64,000 nucleotides of DNA from Saccharina japonica (GCA_008828725.1 MEHQ01003104.1:1-64000); one strand, 5' to 3'; positions 41,395-50,935 are shown, counted from the stretch's first letter. Notes: generated by a model not told the origin, from the letters alone. Translations and numbers: made by a program.

Positions 41395-42116
41395 TCTCAA
41401 GCCTCAAATTCTCAACATCATCTGTCGCGTACCGCTGCACTGTACCATGGTATACAGTGGAGGACACCTACTAAGAACCAGGCAAATAAGAAAGCCAGGC
41501 TGAGACTTTAGAGAAAAATAAGAAAATCGGGAGTCGTCATATTGTAAGTAGTGTAGAAAGCACCCTCTCTCGAATAAGAAATCCAGCCTGGATCAGATTT
41601 CCTGTTTCTTTAGTAGGTGTGTCCTGTATTGTACCCGTGCATCAAGCCTCAAATTCTCAACATCATCTGTCGCGTACCGCTGTACTGTACCATGGTATAC
41701 AGTGGAGGACACCTACTAAGAACCAGGCAAATAAGAAAGCCAGGCTGAGATTTAGAGAAAAATAAGAAAATCGGGAGTCGTCATATTGTGAGTGGTGTAG
41801 AAAGCACCCTCTCTCGAATAAGAAATCCAGCCTGGATCAGATTTCCTGTTTCTTTAGTAGGTGTGTCCTGTATTGTACCCGTGCATCAAGCCTCAAATTC
41901 TCAACATCATCTGTCGCGTACCGCTGTACTGTACCATGGTATACACCTACTAAGAACCAGGCAAATAAGAAAGCCAGGCTGAGATTTAGAGAAAAATAAG
42001 AAAATCGGGAGTCGTCATATTGTAAGTAATGTAGAAAGCACCCTCTCTCGAATAAGAAATCCAGCCTGGATCAGATTTCCTGTTTCTTTATTAGGTGTGT
42101 CCTGTATTGTACCCGT
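41395..42116 (+). repeat. Triplicated ~245-bp unit with an M1 MITE in each
   Basis: Three direct units starting at 41,395, 41,641 and 41,885 with CAAGCCTCAAATTCTCAACA and TCATCTGTCGCGTACCGCTG before each M1 element. M1 copies: 41,450-41,632, 41,691-41,878 and 41,940-42,112; the third has lost the CAGTGGAGGA left end. Units are almost identical, so amplification was recent. Confidence 0.8.
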
Positions 42117-42850
42117 GCTTTTGGGCCCTCACGGCTCCTCGCAGGCGTTTTTGACAACGCTAACGTTACCACCGCTGTTTCGGTGGTGGCTTTCTCGGCC
42201 GATCTGAAAAAGGGGTTGATAAGTCGATAGTGGTCAGCCTCGACTATACTGCTAAGAGTTGAGGTCCATGGATTCGAGCCTCTGTACGTACGCGTATGTA
42301 TGGAGTTTCACACTCTCAAAAACGTCACCACCACCAGCTGTCGAGAGAGCGCCTGCTATATAGCGTGGATAGAGATAGACACATTTCGGCGCGAGCCGAC
42401 GAGGGAAGAAAGTTATGAACCCTTGCCGCCATTATAAAACGTAACAAAATACGTCGCACATACTTCGTGTATACCCTCGTAGCTGTAAATAATTTGAAGA
42501 ATACTCTATAAATAAAAACCTATGATACACACCCCGTGGAACGCGCAACCTATACATGAGTTTTGAGGATTTTTTCGATCTTCAAGCTTTACGCCTTTTT
42601 TTTTTTTTTCCTTGTTTCTTGCTTTTTTTTTCCCCCCCATATATTTACACCGCCATGGTATACAACAGTAGTATACGATACAATTCATGTAAGCATACAT
42701 AGTCTATATGCCGTAAACACGCGAGCTTATTTCACATTGGTTGTACGAACTGCGGCAGTCGCGGACATCGAACCTGGGTTTTGTTTTGTTTGGCTTGGGG
42801 AAAATAGAGTTTCTCCATCCGGAAAACTCCGATTCACTGACGCGTACTGT
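42117..42850. other. Unassigned part of unit A; S1 scrap at 42,345
   Basis: GGTTACCACCGCTGTTTCGG (ACCACCG...CGGTGGT inverted pair) at about 42,166-42,190; a tRNA-like GGATTCGAGCCTC at 42,270 preceded by TAGTGGTCAGCCTCGAC, i.e. possible A- and B-box remnants of an S1-like head; then GAGAGCGCCTGCTATATAGC and GGCGCGAGCCGACGAGGGAA of an S1 body at 42,345-42,432. Confidence 0.45.
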
Positions 42851-43136
42851 GTGCAGGTTGCACCTGCAAAAGTTTTTGTGCAGGATGCTGGTTTTGATGT
42901 GGAGGCTGGCCTTTTGGGCCGCATGTTTTTTTTTTTCGGAAAAACGCCATCAAAACACGCGGCGGAGCCGCGTGGCTGCCCCTGCCGACCTCGTGCTCCC
43001 CACGGGGTTGGGGTTCGGGTTAGGGTTAGGGTTATGGTTAGGGGTTTGTCTGGGGTTGGCTTGGTCAGGGTCGACGGGCAAGGATGAAATTGCTACACAC
43101 AGCCTGCACAAAAACTTTTGCAGGTGCAACCTGCAC
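42851..43136. mobile_element. M7 element: perfect 34-bp inverted ends, telomere-like core
   Basis: Ends 42,851-42,884 and 43,103-43,136 are exact reverse complements (starting GTGCAGGTTGCACCTGCAAA). Each end is itself partly palindromic (GCAGGTTGCACCTGC). The interior includes the GCGGCGGAGCCGCG hairpin and GGGTTAGGGTTAGGGTTATG (43,016-43,047). No clear target duplication. It could be a MITE or a structural element. Confidence 0.6.
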
Positions 43137-43315
43137 ATAACGCACGCCCGATTCACTATATTATTTTTGCATTAGGTGCACAACAACGTTGGGCGTCTTT
43201 GTTATCAAAATACTATATTGAAAAAATTATTATCTGTTTAATTAATTACCGCCAGAAAACCGTTTTTTTTTCCCTATAGGTATCGAAATCGCTAGGTACC
43301 TCTAGCGACAACTGC

Positions 43316-43578
43316 TGAGAGCGCCTGCTGCAGAAGCGTGGGTAAAAGCGCAATTCGAGGCGAGTCGACGAGGGAAACAAGGGATGAAGTCTTCTCGCAC
43401 TAAAAAAAAGCAAGGCACGAACCGAACCGTAGTGGGTGGGGGGGGGGGGGGGGACAGGAGCCTACTTTGTGACTCCGGGTCGGAGTCACGACTACAGGAA
43501 GGAGAGAGAGTGAAAATAAGGACGAAGGTAATGAATGAGGCGGAAAAAAGAAGAAGAAAAAAAAAAAAAGAGAGTACG
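43316..43578 (+). repeat. S1 SINE, diverged subtype
   Basis: GAGAGCGCCTGCTGCAGAAG, CGTGGGTAAAAGCGCAATTC, GAGTCGACGAGGGAAAC, GAACCGTAGTGGGTGG plus a G run, GAGCCTACTTTGTGACTCC, GAGTCACGACTACAGGAAGG and an A-run. Same subtype as 27,487. Confidence 0.65.
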
Positions 43579-43594
43579 TAGCTCTTATATATGT

Positions 43595-43870
43595 TTGTGT
43601 GTTCTTCACGTCAAACTGCCCTTTCTACCCGTCGACATCCATCCAGCACACCCAGTCAGTGTCCGTGGCGGTTCTTCATCCTACGAGAGGTACCAATTAT
43701 GTGGTCACGAAACTACGACACAGCAGCAGAGATACTACGCTGTATAATAGTTTGTGACAGAAGTGTTTTGTCTCTCTATAGAATGAATACTCACAACGGA
43801 CACTGGATAGGGAGGGTCTCCCTGGCCCGCAGGTGCTGAACGTCCATGGGTAGAAAGGCCGGCTTAATGA
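43595..43870. repeat. L1 3' part with inverted second half
   Basis: GTTCTTCACGTCAAACTGCC, TTTCTACCCGTCGACATCC, GGTTCTTCATCCTACGAGAG, TATGTGGTCACGAAACTACG, followed by an inverted counterpart: AATGAATACTCACAACGGAC, GTGCTGAACGTCCATGGGTA, GAAAGGCCGGCTTAATGAG. The whole 275 bp is an imperfect palindrome, so this L1 end may itself be a fold-back element. Confidence 0.55.
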
Positions 43871-43974
43871 GAACAACAAACCGCCCTGTATGGGTTACAT
43901 TTCCGAGCAGAGTTTCTCCAAAAAAACAGGGGAGGAAGACAAAACGGAACTGCCCCTTTTTTTCTTCTTTTTTT

Positions 43975-44285
43975 CTCATCCCATCTACCAGGTATGTACG
44001 AGTACCACTCTGTCCAGAAATATAAGAACCGTTATTATTGAATATTTATGTATAAACGGTGCTTATGTTTCTGGATAGTGATATGTATTTTCTTGAGTCT
44101 TTTTTTTTGCCCGATTTCTCCCAGCTCGTACCCTCCCTCTTTCGACACACATAGCCGGCACTCCTCCCTCCCGACTCATTATACAGGGTCGGTGCATACC
44201 TTCTTTCATCTTTGTCGCAAAAAATCAGCTTTGTTATTTTCCTCTTCGACTCGCGTCGGATTTTGTGTATATATACTTCGGATGT
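43975..44285 (-). repeat. S1 SINE, old and interrupted
   Basis: TTTCTCATCCCATCTACC (3' tip), an insertion of about 110 bp (GTATGTACGAGTACCACTCT, ATAAGAACCG...CGGTGCTTATGTTTCTGGAT, itself inverted), then CCCGATTTCTCCCAGCTCGT, CATAGCCGGCACTCCTCCC and CTCTTCGACTCGCGTCGGAT. A stray small palindrome has split an old S1 copy. Confidence 0.45.
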
Positions 44286-45133
44286 ACATACACAACACAC
44301 GACAAAAAAAGACAGCAATCCGTGTGCCCACTTTTTAAGACCAACCGGTTCTGTTTCAAGGCCACATAGTAGAGATAAGAACAGGCAAATCGGATTGTCA
44401 CCCAAAAAACATATACACTTGGAAATAGTGTAGGGTGATGTTGGTCTTAAACGTTGGTCATAACCGTTTATCATATATAAGTCGCACAACGTGTCTGATG
44501 TGTCTGATCGTGCCAATACATATATACGTACGTACGTGTGATTTGTGGAACTGGAAAATGCGGCGGGATTTTGGTTTTCACCCAAACGCACCCACCCGGT
44601 GCACGAGTTGGCCCATTAAATGGTGAGACGTGGAAGTGTGGAGGGCGTAAGCTTTATTTTTACCTATCCGCCGGAGGATACAAAAAAACAAAAAAAGACA
44701 AGACCATATTATTAGAGGTTATATTATACCAATGTTTCTGGCGTTGTCACGGCGTGGTCTTGAAAAACGGTTACACCACTGTATATACGAGCAGGCGTTT
44801 TCTGCAGTCATGTTTTTGGGCGAGAAAAAAAAAGCCTCCTTATTACGCTGGGGGCTCGAGCTCGCGAAATCGATTTTTTTTTGTTCTTCTCCGAGCTCTT
44901 TTCTCTCGACAATGTTCAGAGAGACTGGGGGGTACAACAGATAATTTCAGCACCTCATCAGGCAAAAAAAAAAAACGATTCCCAAATCCTCCTCTCTTTT
45001 CGTGTCTTCCGTGTTTGGCACGAAGATGAATCGGAATTGAGTAGGAAGCGCCACACATCCGTTGTATGGGTGGCGCCCAAGCGAATGGGGGGGGGGGGGG
45101 GGGGGGCTCGTAGGAAAACCGCGGCTGACGAAA
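44286..45133. other. Unassigned end of unit A with poly-G
   Basis: No gene identified. Inverted words around 44,300-44,460 (CTTTTTAAGACCAACCGG ... GATGTTGGTCTTAAACG). A ~19-G run at about 45,087-45,105 precedes GCTCGTAGGAAAACCGCGGC; the same G run plus sequence recurs at 51,604 and 55,350. Confidence 0.4.
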
Positions 45134-45134
45134 N
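45134..45134. other. Single N at the unit A / unit B junction
   Basis: One undetermined base exactly where unit A stops and the inverted unit B starts. This position is where an assembler join would be expected. Confidence 0.95.
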
Positions 45135-45496
45135 CCAAACATTGTATATATACATATTATATATAACTATTAATATCACTTTAATTTTTAATAGTATCCA
45201 CAAGAAAAAGCACTCCCGCTATAATATATTACGCAATTGATATTACGTGATGTGTTTTTCTCTTTTTTTTTCGAATGCACGGAAATAAAAGACGCAAAAC
45301 GGCAGCATGACTCCATCTGCCAGGCGAACATAAACATCCCCCCTAGAAGTCAACAAAAGTTGAAAATGAGGCAGGAAGAAAGAAGGAAGTAAACTATTAA
45401 ATATTAATATTAAATATTACATATTAATAATATAATACCTGGTATCATATACCGATATACGTCGTCCATGGACATAGTTAGTCACCGGTAAATATC

Positions 45497-45724
45497 CATT
45501 TTTTTTTTTTTCCCATCCCATTCATTATCTTCGCACTTCCGTCTTTCTCCCTCCCTGTGTGTGTGTTCTTCACATTAAACCTTCCTTTCTACCCGTCGAC
45601 ATCCAGCACACCAGTGTCCGTGCCGATTCTTCATCCTGAAAAGGTACCAGTTCTGTGGTCACAAAACTACGACACAGGGATACTACGCTCAGTGCAGTAA
45701 GCAGAGCAGACAATGCGATGCCAC
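45497..45724 (+). repeat. L1 3' part between two S1 tails
   Basis: 45,497-45,556 is a minus-strand S1 tail (T-run, CCCATCCCATTCATTATC, CTCCCTCCCT). It abuts L1: GTGTGTTCTTCACATTAAAC, CCTTTCTACCCGTCGACATC, CGATTCTTCATCCTGAAAAG, GTGGTCACAAAACTACGAC, AGTAAGCAGAGCAGACAATG. L1 then stops at the T-run of the next S1 copy. S1 appears to have inserted into L1. Confidence 0.65.
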
Positions 45725-46078
45725 TTTTTTTTTTTTTTTTTTTTTTTTTTTCCCATCCCATTTATTATCTTCGCACTTCCGTCTCTTCCTCCCTAGTCGT
45801 AACTCAGATCCGGGGTAACAAAGTAGGCTCCTCTCCCTCCTCCCCCATTACGGTTCTTGCCTTCATGTTTATCGCGCAGAGGGTTCAGCCTTCCCAACGC
45901 TCGTCAACTTTCATCGAATTTTGCAGGCTAACTCACGCTCTCGCGCTTTCTGCTAGTCAAGATATTTTTTTTGCGAGAAGAAGTGCCTAAGAGCATGCAC
46001 TCGGCGTGGCTCGAACTCGCTTTTTTGACGCTTACAGGCTTCGTGGTTACCTGCTAGCCCACCGGGGCGACCGGCTAC
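45725..46078 (-). repeat. S1 SINE, full length, third head subtype
   Basis: T-run, then the reversed body and AAAGCGCGAGAGCGTGAGTT linker, then the head: read on the minus strand GGTCGCCCCGGTGGGCTAGC, AGGTAACCACGAAGCCTG and the B-box-like GAGTTCGAGCCACGCC. Longest intact S1 copy in unit B. Confidence 0.75.
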
Positions 46079-46080
46079 TA

Positions 46081-46216
46081 CGTAGTCGTAACTCAGATCC
46101 GGGGTCACAAAGTAGGCTCCTCTCCCTCCTCCCCCACTACGGTTCTCGCCTTGGTTTTTATCGCGAGAAGATTTCAGCACTTTCTCTTCCCTCGTCAACT
46201 TTCGTCGAATTTTGCT
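46081..46216 (-). repeat. S1 SINE body, abutting the previous head
   Basis: GTCGTAACTCAGATCCGGGG, CACAAAGTAGGCTCCTCTCC, TTTATCGCGAGAAGATTTCA and GTCAACTTTCGTCGAATTTT. No A-tail because its 3' end is replaced by the neighbouring S1 head: two S1 bodies in series, i.e. a nested or dimeric arrangement. Confidence 0.65.
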
Positions 46217-46288
46217 TACTACGTAACTATTACACAGACAGGTAGGCAGTACCAGTATACGTAAAGTACGTGTATGCTATTAATACTA

Positions 46289-46405
46289 TTACGGGGGACT
46301 ATAGTAAACACTAGTAAATAAGACCTACGGTCAAGACAAAAACCTACATGTTTCCCTTTTTTTACGAACATTTGGTCCTATTTACTATGGTCCTCCGTAA
46401 TATTA
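46289..46405. mobile_element. M6 MITE, both ends present
   Basis: CTATTACGGGGGACTATAGT and AAATAAGACCTACGG on the left; TTTGGTCCTATTTACTATGG and TCCTCCGTAATATT on the right, inverted. About 115 bp; this copy defines the family ends. Confidence 0.65.
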
Positions 46406-48150
46406 AATACTGACTGTTGTCCCTGGTCGTATGAAAATGTACCTCTGGTATTATGCAAGTACGTATCATACTATAATACAAGTCATATACGATATATATA
46501 TATATATATGTGATACGCCGATATGACACATTATGACTATTTGTTGCCGGCATGCCAGCCAGCATGCCCAGCACCAGACAGAGCAAAATGCTGAACCGCG
46601 CCTGGCCTACGGTACACGGGCGGTCTACTGGCATATAATAATATACGGCGGCAGCTCTACTCGTATAGACCCAAGCAAGTACCACCGCTCGCGGGACATC
46701 ATCACAAGCAAAATCCCACAGGCGATAGCGCGGAAACGCGTGGCAGCGAATCGCCTCACAATATTTTCTCAGGCGGCTTTTGTTCCCGCGTTCGGATGGA
46801 CTTGTTTGTTTTGCCGATGTGCCATATCGGAAGATGCTACTCTTGCACGTATAATATATCATACGAGCGTTGAAGACTATCTTGATAAAAGTCGTGTGGC
46901 ATGTTTCACAGGTATTTAATGGTTCATTCATGTGCCGATGTCCGCTCTCGCCGATATGCCCGATAGGCGATCGCGGGGGTTCCCGTATATATTATTTTTT
47001 TGAATATATATATATATATGTTGATGCTCATGAACATGGATCATGCCTATTTTAATATAATATATGTACGCTCTCTGTATGTCATATTATATATATGAAT
47101 AGGAGGAGTAGTTAGCTGCAAGCACACCAGTATGCGTCGTTTTTCGTACGTTTTTACGCAAAACAGACCGCCCTTTTTTGGAGACAGGAGTGTGTGGTGT
47201 TTTCGGTTTTTCCCTGCCCAAAACCAGTACGTACACCCTCCCCGGCTCCCCTCTTTCTGATTCGTCATCCCAGATAGACTACCATGACCGGTTTAAATAA
47301 GAATATGGTGTGGTCACTTGGTCGTCGACGGCTGTTGTGAGACGCATATAAATATATACATGAAAGTGAAAAAAGTGTGTGCGTGTTTGGCTTCTTGAGC
47401 GTACGTAACAATTTACACTACTATTAATAGTAGACTAAAACGCCTCGTTTCTTTTCGTGGGATGTTGTCTTCAGTTTTCACTTTGTGTGTGCATGAACCG
47501 GAAAGGGTATTTTCTGCCAAATGACGGCAGCCCCAGGAGGAGTGTTTGTGCCAACCAGCACCCCCATGCTGGTGCTGTCCTGACGAGCGCCCTTGGCCAA
47601 CCCCCCCAGTGTCCGTGCCTACCAGGGATTCCTCGTCCTATACTATGTAGAGAGATAGATCCCCCTCTGGTACAAGTTGTTCCTCTTCTCTGGTCAGAGA
47701 GAGACTATGAAAAAAGAAAACGAGGAAAGTATCGAGCATCCCCAATGCAGCGCGTCCGCCAAGCCGCTATTAATAGAGGCGTATATGCATCGAGTTCACA
47801 CGGAGTACGACGAGTATACGAACAGAGTTTACATATTATTATATATACAAAATAGGTTGCACGTACGTATCTATCGCTCATTTTTGTTTTGTTCCTACGT
47901 ATTGTTATCACTCTGCGATGGGTGTTTGTTTCAGCACGACCAACGTCGTTGCCGTACGCAGCCTACCCTGCGACTACTTCTGCTGCTGCTGTATATCATC
48001 GACATTTCCCGTAGCGTTGGACAGACGACAGACGACCTCGCGTCATCTGGTACCAGGAACCAGAAACTGGAGGTGGTAAGAAATGTACAAACCAAGCAGA
48101 GGTGTCCCCGTAACGGCAGAAGCTCGACGGCACCAGACACTTGACTCGAC
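46406..48150. other. Unassigned part of unit B
   Basis: No dispersed family. A minus-strand frame of 189 codons (46,362-46,931) and an overlapping plus-strand one of 128 codons cover 46.4-46.9 kb. The minus frame has a CETCH start and Cys pairs, but it runs through M6 sequence at its end and a TATA microsatellite, and matches no family I know; I do not call it a gene. 47,457-48,144 has overlapping frames with mixed composition and no motif. Confidence 0.3.
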
Positions 48151-48154
48151 CACC

Positions 48155-48420
48155 GCTTTTTTACGTTTTTTTTTTTTCCTTCCTATTCATTATCTTCGTA
48201 CGTAGCCTTTTTTTTTCTCCCTCCCTCCTACAGTTTGTATTGATAGTCGTGACTCAGATCCGAGGTGACAAAAGCAGGCTCTTCTCCCCCCCCCCTCCCC
48301 ACTGCGCACGGTGGTGCATGCATGCCTTTCATTTTTATGACGAGAAGGGCACAGCAGCACTTTGTTCCCTCGTCGTTCTTCCGTGGTCGACTCGCGTCGG
48401 ATTTTGCATACACACGCCAG
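48155..48420 (-). repeat. S1 SINE body, diverged
   Basis: T-run, CCTATTCATTATCTTCG, CTCCCTCCCT, GTCGTGACTCAGATCCGAGG, CAGGCTCTTCTCC and a C run, TCATTTTTATGACGAGAAGG, GTCGACTCGCGTCGGATTTT. Confidence 0.6.
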
Positions 48421-48602
48421 GCGCTTGATGCATGCAGCCGATTTGCACGAGGAGTATGTAACAAGGCAAAAGAGAACACCCCGCCCCGCACATCCCCAAG
48501 ATGTTCCCGAGCCGATGTTCATGTGTGTGTTGATCACATTATACCGTTTTTTGTATTTTGTATGGGGTCATACCCGTCGATATGGCATGTCATTGTTTGC
48601 CC

Positions 48603-48905
48603 TGCTTACTGCACTGAGCGTAGTATCTCTGTGTCGTAGTTTTGTGACCACAGAAAGAACTGGTACCTTTTTTAGGATGAAGAATCGGCACGGACACTGG
48701 GTGTGCTGGATGTCGACGGGTAGAAAGGAAGGTTTAATGTGAAGAACACACACACACATGCAGCACGCGGACACCGGGTGTGCTGGATATCGATGGGTAG
48801 AAAGAACGAGTTAATAATGTGAAGGAACACAACATCCAGCAACATTTGACGATGTTGTCCGTGCTGATTATTTACGAGCTCTGTGGTCACAAGTTATATG
48901 ACGAC
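48603..48905 (-). repeat. L1 3' parts, two in tandem
   Basis: First (48,603-48,757): TCTCTGTGTCGTAGTTTTGT ... GTAGAAAGGAAGGTTTAATG, CACACACACA. Second (48,764-48,905): GACACCGGGTGTGCTGGATA, GGGTAGAAAGAACGAGTT ... GCTCTGTGGTCACAAG. Both reversed; the second is more diverged. Confidence 0.65.
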
Positions 48906-49079
48906 ACAACGGGAGATGATACATATGTACATCGTGCGTGTATTCTGGTTATAATGTAGTAAGGAGGTCAGGCAATGCACAGCTTCTGCACAGCTTCTGC
49001 TGCTGCTGCTGCCGTGCCACCGTGTTATGGTATAGACTTGGCTTCCGTTTTGTATATACATAATTGTTCGTGTTACGTA

Positions 49080-49253
49080 CAGCAGTACAGGACACCTAGT
49101 AATAAGAAATCCAGGCTGAGATTTAGAGGAAAATAATAAATTCGAGAGTCGTTCTCTTGAAATTAGTGGAGAAAGCACCCTTTCTCAAATAAGAAACCCA
49201 GCCTGGGCCAGAGTTCCTGTTTCTTATTATTAATAGGTGTCCTGTACTGCGGC
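49080..49253. mobile_element. M1 pogo-like MITE with TA flanks
   Basis: TA then CAGCAGTACAGGACACCTAG at the left; AATAGGTGTCCTGTACTGCG and GCTG then TA at the right. Supports a TA target and CAGC start for M1. Interior as in other copies. Confidence 0.7.
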
Positions 49254-49379
49254 TGTATTATCACACCTGTTGAAGCAGCACCTTTTGATGTGTGCGCGCA
49301 CCATTAATGGTGTGATATACCTGTCGCCCGTCTCGCAACCACGGCGGTCTCAATTGTTTCAGAGATTTAGTTCATGTGA

Positions 49380-49400
49380 GACAAAAAAAAAAAGCAGCTG
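49380..49400 (+). repeat. A-run with AGCAGCTGTCAACAATGG context
   Basis: GACAAAAAAAAAAAAGCAGC; a possible worn U1 end in reverse (A-run plus CAGCTGT). Low confidence. Confidence 0.2.
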
Positions 49401-49450
49401 TCAACAATGGTTTGATGACTAGTTTGGAGGTTGTGCTGGCTTTCGGCCGG

Positions 49451-49655
49451 CCTTGTTCAGGAATGCTTGGTGCAACCATACTCTCTGGCGACAAGGTGGT
49501 CAGCGGTCGGTAGCAGTACCACAACACGGGTGACACTACGCGTACTGCTGTCGCCTTGTTCAGGAATGCTTGGTGCAACCATACTCTCTGGCGACAAGGT
49601 GGTCAGCGGTCGGTAGCAGTACCACAACACGGGTGACACTACGCGTACTGCTGTA
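49451..49655 (+). repeat. 103-bp tandem duplication
   Basis: Two exact-looking units: CCTTGTTCAGGAATGCTTGG, TGCAACCATACTCTCTGGCG, ACAAGGTGGTCAGCGGTCGG, TAGCAGTACCACAACACGGG, TGACACTACGCGTACTGCTG. The 103-bp period shifts frame by one each unit, against coding. Confidence 0.85.
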
Positions 49656-49760
49656 AGATAAGACAACCCCCCTCCCCCCTCGGACTAATTTCTAATTTCC
49701 AAGTTGGTTTCTTGGACGGCAGAGGGAGAGTGCAAACGCCAAGCGAGGCGTGTACTATTA

Positions 49761-49944
49761 CAGTGTGGGTCCCCCAACAAAGCGGTCTGAATAAGGCGGT
49801 ATCCCGATATAAGGCGGTCAAAATCGCTTGGCGCGACTGGGGAACCGCACTCATAACCTGAAATGAATAAGGCGGCTTCCCTCTACAAGGCGGTTATATT
49901 GCTCTGGTGTGGCACACCACCGCCTTATTGGGGGACCCCTACGG
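49761..49944. mobile_element. M2 pogo/Tigger-like MITE with TA target
   Basis: TA, then CAGTGTGGGTCCCCCAACAA on the left; reversed right end CCGTAGGGGTCCCCCAATAA, then TA. AATAAGGCGGT-type motifs occur several times per side (CTGAATAAGGCGGTATCCCG, ATAAGGCGGTCAAAATCGC; CTACAAGGCGGTTATATTGC). TCGCTTGGCGCGACTGGGGA in the middle is shared with 32,236. Confidence 0.7.
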
Positions 49945-50017
49945 TAATAGTGTCTATATATCTCGACGATATATTCCCAAAGCTACCGCTACCGCTTTCG
50001 TTGTGCGTGTCCCCCCC

Positions 50018-50250
50018 CTCCATATGCAAGTCCGCCTCACAAGCGGTTCTTAGCAGGATGCAGCTCGCCCTTCATGCGACTCGCCCAACACCTCACGGCG
50101 CCTCGCGCTTGGTGCTGGCAATGTCTGCCTGGTCGGTGAAAACCCGACATGCTCCGTCCCGGCAATTGTAGGGATGCGAGGGTCTATGGTCATACGACTA
50201 CGGTAGGGCCATGCACGACATGCGGCTAATGAGTACCCCCCCCCCCCCAA
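50018..50250 (+). repeat. G1 repeat, full module with poly-C border
   Basis: ATATGCAAGTCCGCCTCACA, AGCAGGATGCAGCTCGCCC, CTCGCCCAACACCTCACGG, GGTGAAAACCCGACATGCTC, GATGCGAGGGTCTATGGTCA, then ATGCACGACATGCGGCTAAT, GAGTAC and 13 C. The homopolymer length differs by one from the inverted copy at 56,752. Confidence 0.7.
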
Positions 50251-50423
50251 GTGTTGGGAGAAATTCGGCTCGGAAATTAGCCCCAGGGTGGTGTGCTATC
50301 GTATCACCCGGGTGGTATAATATACGGCCTACCTACACTCGCGGCAGTAGTGCAGTATTGATAGAACTACAACTAGTCTAGTATATACCACCATGTTCCA
50401 TAAATAACCGCACTACAGTTTAG

Positions 50424-50766
50424 TGTTATAAGGATTACCCTGGGCTGGGTAATTGATCGATCTTTTACCCCTATAGCTCAGCAGGTAATACCCTCACATT
50501 TGGCGTCGTCGGGGACACGGGTTCGAATCTCACTTCGAAGGTTTCTTTTATAGAAACGCTTGCGCGTGCGTCCCTAAAGAACATATCTCCCTGGTTCCCC
50601 AGGTATCGAAAAGAAGCGGGTAAGTCAACGTACGGCCGTATACGGTACCGACGTCCCAAATATCCCGCCGTTCAGAGGGGGGGGGGGGTTATAAGGATTA
50701 CCCTGGGCTGGGTCATTGATCGATATTTTACCCCTATAGCTCAGCAGGTAATACCCTCACATTAGT
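50424..50766 (+). mobile_element. T1 element: tRNA-like terminal direct repeats
   Basis: Heads at 50,424-50,501 and about 50,689-50,763: TTATAAGGATTACCCTGGGC, TACCCCTATAGCTCAGCAGG, TAATACCCTCACATT. A-box TAGCTCAGCAGG at 50,474 and B-box GGGTTCGAATC at 50,519 are about 45 nt apart, as in a tRNA gene. Spacer has CTCCCTGGTTCCCCAGG, GTACGGCCGTATACGGTACC and a G run. A cloverleaf does not close cleanly beyond these boxes. Confidence 0.65.
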
Positions 50767-50808
50767 ACATACCATGTTCCATAAATAATGGTACTACTGT
50801 AGAGTTTC

Positions 50809-50935
50809 TTATATACCACGATGTGCCATAATATAGGGACCGATAGTGTTGAATGTTAATATACAAGCGGTACTTATATTTTGGGACAGGGTGGCATATT
50901 CTATATACCAGGTACCTTGTATACCGTATGAGCAA
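50809..50935. repeat. Small imperfect palindromes
   Basis: GTACATACCATGTTCCATAA and ATACCACGATGTGCCATAAT; the words GTTCCATAAATAA.GG.ACTAC also occur at 50,393, before the T1 element, so T1 may be flanked by a duplicated AC(C)ATGTTCCATAAATAA target region. ATACCAGGTACCTTGTAT at 50,917. Confidence 0.35.

Larger units (their letters stand above)
41984..45133 (+). repeat. Unit A, first copy of a 3.15-kb direct repeat
   Basis: Aligns with 52,248-55,393 (offset about 10,259-10,264). It begins inside the third M1 element (TTTAGAGAAAAATAAGAAAA) and ends with a poly-G run and GCTCGTAGGAAAACCGCGGC, TGACGAAA. The copies differ by scattered single-base changes and homopolymer lengths, clearly more than the two B copies do. 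It contains S1 and L1 copies and the M7 element. Longer frames (e.g. 42,563-43,087) are broken or shifted between copies, so they are not conserved genes. Confidence 0.85.

Noticed and set aside
46362-46931. 189-codon minus-strand frame, the longest outside simple repeats
   Set aside because: It runs into M6 MITE sequence and a TA microsatellite, overlaps an equally open plus-strand frame, and shows no domain or family resemblance. Its exact duplication in unit B is due to the whole 6.5-kb copy, not selection.
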